A stretch of DNA of 52,638 nucleotides from an uncultured Clostridia bacterium (GTDB lineage: Bacteria > Bacillota > Clostridia > Lachnospirales > CAG-274). Under the pieces are notes generated by a model that had not been told where the DNA came from, did not search any database, and saw nothing but the letters and a program-made list of their open reading frames with translations. Shown here piece after piece: positions 49,507 through 52,638 of this stretch. Both the position numbers and the translations under genes were made by a program. Location: NCBI GenBank assembly GCA_947627425.1, contig CANQVZ010000011.1, positions 1 through 52,638 of the forward strand, in the 5' to 3' direction. The number at the start of each line of letters is the position of its first letter. The first letter of the stretch is position 1.

Positions 49507-51297
49507 ATGACACAGGAAATTTTAAGTGCCGTCAGCGGTGAGGTGTTCGGCGTATGGTTCCTTATAGGCGCTGCGCTGGTGTTCTGGATGCAGGCAGGCT
49601 TTGCAATGGTCGAGACAGGCTTTACAAGGGCAAAGAATGCGGGCAATATCCTCATGAAGAACCTTATGGACTTCTGTATCGGTACTGTAATGTTTATTGT
49701 AATAGGCTTCAGCCTCCTGCTCGGCGAGGATATGCTGGGCATCATAGGCAAGCCGGGCTTTGACATCTTCACAAACTTTGCGGAGTTCGATTGGTCAAAC
49801 TTTGTATTCAACTTAGTTTTCTGCGCCACAACGGCCACAATAGTTTCGGGCGCTATGGCAGAGAGAACTAAATTTATATCCTATTGTATTTATTCGGGCG
49901 TTATTTCAGCCCTCATCTACCCCATCGAGGCACACTGGGTATGGGGCGGCGGCTGGCTTGCACAGCTCGGCTTCCATGACTTTGCAGGATCCAACTGTAT
50001 ACACATGGTCGGCGGTATATCAGCCCTCATAGGCGCAGCTATACTCGGACCCCGTATCGGTAAGTTCGTCAAGGATAAGTCGGGAAAGATAACTAAGGTA
50101 AACGCCTTCCCCGGTCACAACCTGCCTTTGGGCTGTCTGGGCGTGTTTATATTATGGCTCGGCTGGTACGGCTTCAACGGCGCTGCCGCTGTTAGCGTTG
50201 ACGAGCTTGGCGCTATATTCGTTACAACGACTATAGCTCCCGCAGTTGCAACCGTTGTATGTATGGTGCTCACATGGGTAAAATACGGCAAGCCCGATGT
50301 TTCAATGTGTCTTAACGCATCGCTTGCAGGTCTTGTTGCCATAACGGCTCCCTGTGATGTGTGTGATGCCTTCGGCGCAATAGTTATAGGCGCTGTTGCG
50401 GGCGTGCTCGTAGTATTCGGCGTATGGTTCCTTGACTACAAGCTCCATATAGACGATCCCGTTGGCGCAGTTGCAGTACACTGCTTAAACGGTATATGGG
50501 GTACTATTGCCGTAGGTCTTTTTGCAACTGAGACAGCTCCCGCCTTTGCAAGAGGCGTTGGCGACGGCACAGCTTTCGGCGCAAACCAGATCGCAGGCGA
50601 AGGTCTCTTCTATGGCGGCGGCTTCCATCAGCTCGGACTTCAGCTTCTGGGTTGTGGCGCCACAATAGTATGGACAGCTGTTACAATTACAATAGCGTTC
50701 TTAGTTATAAAGGCTATAATCGGTCTCAGGGTATCGGAGGACGAGGAAATAATGGGTCTTGACTCAACCGAGCATGGTCTTTCATCAGCTTATGCGGGCT
50801 TTGCTCTCATGGATATTTCAAACACAATGATGATGGATGTAAACGAAAACACATCTCTTGGCGAAACGGATTACGACAAGGCATCTGAGGTACAGAGGAA
50901 TGCTGCTGTTCCCGTTGAATCCGGTCCCGTTCATACCGACACGGGTATGCACAAGATAGTCATTATTGCAAAGCTTGACAAGTACGACGCCCTCAGAAAG
51001 GCAATGAACGAGGTTGGCGTAACGGGTATGACAGTCACTCAGGTAATGGGCTGCGGTGTTCAGAAGGGCACGGGCAGAAAATACCGTGGTGTCGAAATGG
51101 ACGCTACTCTCCTGCCGAAGGTTAAGGTTGAGCTGGTAGTAAGCAAGATACCCGTAGACAAGATAATAGAATCTGCAAAGAGAACGCTCTACACAGGCAA
51201 TATCGGCGACGGCAAGATATTTGTTTACACCGTTGACAGAGTTGTGAAGGTGCGTACGGGCGAAGAAAACTTCGACGCATTGCAGGATGTTGAATAA
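49507..51297 (+). CDS. amt: Ammonium transporter fused to a PII (GlnB-like) domain
   Basis: Inner-membrane ammonium channel of 596 residues. Residues 1-~425 are Amt with 11 membrane helices; the family signature is DFAGSNCIHMVGGISALIGA, and the two pore histidines are in EAHWVWGGG and GGGFHQLGLQL. After a ~60-residue linker, residues ~480-590 are a PII domain: KIVIIAKLDKYDALRKAM, the T-loop GVQKGTGRKYRGVEM and the B-loop YTGNIGDGKIFVY. PII normally blocks Amt as a separate protein, so here the brake is built in. RBS AGGGAGGAATTAAT. Expression probably passes through the leader attenuator. Terminator follows. Confidence 0.94.
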   Translation: MTQEILSAVSGEVFGVWFLIGAALVFWMQAGFAMVETGFTRAKNAGNILMKNLMDFCIGTVMFIVIGFSLLLGEDMLGIIGKPGFDIFTNFAEFDWSNFVFNLVFCATTATIVSGAMAERTKFISYCIYSGVISALIYPIEAHWVWGGGWLAQLGFHDFAGSNCIHMVGGISALIGAAILGPRIGKFVKDKSGKITKVNAFPGHNLPLGCLGVFILWLGWYGFNGAAAVSVDELGAIFVTTTIAPAVATVVCMVLTWVKYGKPDVSMCLNASLAGLVAITAPCDVCDAFGAIVIGAVAGVLVVFGVWFLDYKLHIDDPVGAVAVHCLNGIWGTIAVGLFATETAPAFARGVGDGTAFGANQIAGEGLFYGGGFHQLGLQLLGCGATIVWTAVTITIAFLVIKAIIGLRVSEDEEIMGLDSTEHGLSSAYAGFALMDISNTMMMDVNENTSLGETDYDKASEVQRNAAVPVESGPVHTDTGMHKIVIIAKLDKYDALRKAMNEVGVTGMTVTQVMGCGVQKGTGRKYRGVEMDATLLPKVKVELVVSKIPVDKIIESAKRTLYTGNIGDGKIFVYTVDRVVKVRTGEENFDALQDVE

Positions 51298-51319
51298 AAA
51301 TGTATTATTTTTAAATAAG

Positions 51320-51346
51320 AAAAGCCCGATGAAAGTCGGGCTTTTT
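51320..51346 (+). terminator. Intrinsic terminator of amt
   Basis: AAAAGCCCGA and TCGGGCTTTT pair around TGAAAG, then T and GCGTGTGA, which faintly recalls the GYGTGTCGATAAAA block. Confidence 0.9.
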
Positions 51347-51399
51347 GCGTGTGAATATTTACTATCTTTTTACTATTAAAAAGTTAATAAAATCATTCT

Positions 51400-51640
51400 T
51401 CTTTTTGCGCACAAAAAGAAGCAAAAAGCGTGGGGCGTTCCGAGTCGCCCCACACCCCTAACGGCTTTTGTGCCCCATAGGTTAGTGGAATTAATACCGC
51501 ACAAAAGAATCGTTACAGTGCGAGCTATTTGCTCCCTGTCCCTGCGGGACAGACTAGCAGCTCGCACGGGCAGAATATTGTCAAATAAACCTTTATCCTT
51601 ACCGGTAGGGGCGACCTGTGGTCGCCCGCAATCTGACCGA
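51400..51640. repeat. Repeat-rich stretch between amt and the FtsQ-like gene
   Basis: GTGGGGCG/CGCCCCAC (51430-51453), TGCGAGCT/AGCTCGCA enclosing CTGTCCC/GGGACAG (51518-51565), and GGGGCGACC/GGTCGCCC (51608-51630), the last like the GGGGCG inverted repeats at 9330. No gene is visible in 51347-51680. Confidence 0.55.
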
Positions 51641-51680
51641 TAAATTTATCAACTTTTTTAAAAAAAGTAAAAGAAATTCT

Positions 51681-52409
51681 TTAAAGCATATACCTATACG
51701 TTGCCTTATCCGCTGTCAGATTTATAGTGCCCGGCACGCTGGTATCGAATGTCTTGAGCACCTCTATAAGCATGAGCAGCTTTCTGTTGGCATCGTCGAA
51801 GCTGCCGAACTTTATGTCCACATTGCCGGTATACAGGTGAATGTCCGTCACATCGGAGAGATCCACCCTTATCACATCGTTTAAAAGCTCGTATTTTTCA
51901 AAAAGCTTTGAAAGATGCACCATAGTTTCAAATGCCGAAGGATTGTCTACCTTCAGTATGTCGCCCACGGTCACATTGTTGAACTTTAGTCCTTCCACAA
52001 CGGGCAGCGGCTTTGTTATCTCCTTCTGCACATCGAGCACTCTGCCCTCGCCGTCTATAAAGAGATAACTGCCCGAATAGGGCACATAGCCTCTCAGCTT
52101 GTATTCCTTCACCGTCACCTCTACCGTGCGCGGCAATATCCTGTTTATCTCCACACTTTCCACAAAGTGATTGTTGAGCACCTTTTCCTTGCAGCCCGCC
52201 TTGTTGAAAAGAAATACGTTGTCGCCCTCTTTAAAGCTTAGGTAGCCCTTTATCTCGTCCTGAGTGAGCTCCTCGTTCCCGACCACTCTTATTTCCTTTA
52301 TGTTGAAAAAAGGCAGCATAAAAAATGTTATTATTAATGATAACAAAATAAGACAGCAAAGCACTATGGGAATTGCCATATTTCTTTTTTCAGCGCGTTT
52401 TTTCTGCAT
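51681..52409 (-). CDS. FtsQ/DivIB-type cell division protein
   Basis: Single-pass membrane protein of 242 residues. A basic cytoplasmic start (MQKKRAEKRN) and one membrane helix (IPIVLCCLILLSLIITFFML) lead into a POTRA domain (FFNIKEIRVVGNEELTQDEI) and the FtsQ core (ILPRTVEVTVKEYKLRGYV; YLFIDGEGRVLD). This is the plan of DivIB/FtsQ, which ties FtsL-FtsB to the septal wall machinery. The start at 52409 follows AAGGAGAGTATTT. It stands alone here and not in a division-cell-wall cluster. The extracellular C-terminus is short and lacks a Gly-rich tail. Confidence 0.88.
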   Translation of the reverse strand: MQKKRAEKRNMAIPIVLCCLILLSLIITFFMLPFFNIKEIRVVGNEELTQDEIKGYLSFKEGDNVFLFNKAGCKEKVLNNHFVESVEINRILPRTVEVTVKEYKLRGYVPYSGSYLFIDGEGRVLDVQKEITKPLPVVEGLKFNNVTVGDILKVDNPSAFETMVHLSKLFEKYELLNDVIRVDLSDVTDIHLYTGNVDIKFGSFDDANRKLLMLIEVLKTFDTSVPGTINLTADKATYRYML

Positions 52410-52444
52410 AAATACTCTCCTTATAATCAAAAAGTCCTATATTT

Positions 52445-52473
52445 ATTGTAATATTTGTTTTAAATATTGTCAA
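52445..52473 (-). promoter_or_regulatory. Promoter of the FtsQ-like gene
   Basis: On the minus strand TTGACA (52473-52468), 17 bases, TACAAT (52450-52445), about 36 bases before the start codon. Confidence 0.7.
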
Positions 52474-52530
52474 TAGAAGCGGCGCGGTTTTAATATAATA
52501 GTAATGTTTCGCGGGGAGAGGGACAGCAAA

Positions 52531-52638
52531 AGAAGCCTCCCTCTACTCAGCACTTTTGCTTCGCAAAAGCAAGGCTACGCCTTGGCGAATAAGTCTTTTC
52601 GCTGCAATGAGGGAGGGGGACCTTTGCGCCGAAAGAAG
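52531..52638. repeat. Palindromic repeat at the right edge (incomplete)
   Basis: AAGCCTCCCTC near 52533 and GAGGGAGGGGGACC near 52610 are the ends of the 29247-type element; inner hairpin CTTTTGCTTCGCAAAAG (52554-52570). The window ends inside it. Confidence 0.55.

Noticed and set aside
51400..51640. CRISPR array
   Set aside because: The repeats here are inverted and of different kinds, with no regular direct repeat-spacer pattern, and no cas gene is in the window.

Overview
The window is a chromosomal segment from an anaerobic, spore-forming Firmicute of class Clostridia. The signs are AAGGAGG-type ribosome sites, TTGACA/TATAAT promoters with 17-base spacers, a sporulation sigma-K-like factor, a GerS/YdcC-like lipoprotein next to alr, a BclA-type collagen-like protein, RNase Y and RNase G together, and a GntR/YtrA style of ABC regulation. 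Coding GC is moderate, and isoleucine is very often encoded by ATA and arginine by AGG/AGA. A species cannot be named from the sequence alone.

Layout. 1-2960: end of a branched-chain amino acid ABC importer operon (livH-M-G-F). 3.0-9.0 kb: a secreted leucine-rich-repeat/stalk protein, phosphoglucomutase, an unknown protein and a membrane diguanylate cyclase, with repeats and two candidate small RNAs between them. 9.4-13 kb: mazF, alr, a LolA-like lipoprotein, a small membrane protein and nth. 13.1-18.6 kb: two convergent GntR-ABC exporter modules. 18.6-22.1 kb: sigK, a TPR glycosyltransferase and the collagen-like spore-surface protein. 22.3-26.6 kb: a DUF5711-like beta-propeller protein, a CvpA-like protein, a YigZ protein and a second secreted stalk-domain protein. 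26.9-29.1 kb: rpmG-secE-nusG-rplK-rplA. 29.4-34.3 kb: malQ, a small lipoprotein, an ANTAR protein, greA and lysS. 34.3-37.8 kb: a low-GC accessory island. 37.9-43.7 kb: a B12-binding/radical-SAM pair, rng and rny. 43.7-52.4 kb: clpB, a ribbon-helix-helix protein, a Schlafen/AlbA_2-type regulator, an orphan terminase small subunit, an Amt-PII fusion and an FtsQ-like protein.

The strongest unusual signal is the lysS island. The last 49 bases of lysS (34256-34304) recur at 37784-37832 with only three differences, all synonymous, so both copies encode the same C-terminal peptide. Between them lie a DUF234-type ATPase with its own operator-like promoter, the wreck of a restriction-modification gene with an HsdR-N-like nuclease part and a methylase motif IV part, an intact DUF6414-like gene, and a decayed minus-strand gene. 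The lysS-like terminator now sits beyond the right copy. This reads as an insertion at the 3' end of lysS that kept the enzyme intact, carrying a partly decayed defence-type cargo.

Other linked signals are a four-hairpin leader ending in an intrinsic terminator before the amt-PII gene, in a genome segment that also encodes an ANTAR antiterminator; two candidate RNAs with consensus promoters and no ORF; a conserved sequence block attached to the downstream side of several intrinsic terminators; and a 38-base palindromic operator in front of the second GntR gene. Sporulation links several genes (sigK, the GerS-like lipoprotein, the collagen-like protein and its likely glycosyltransferase).
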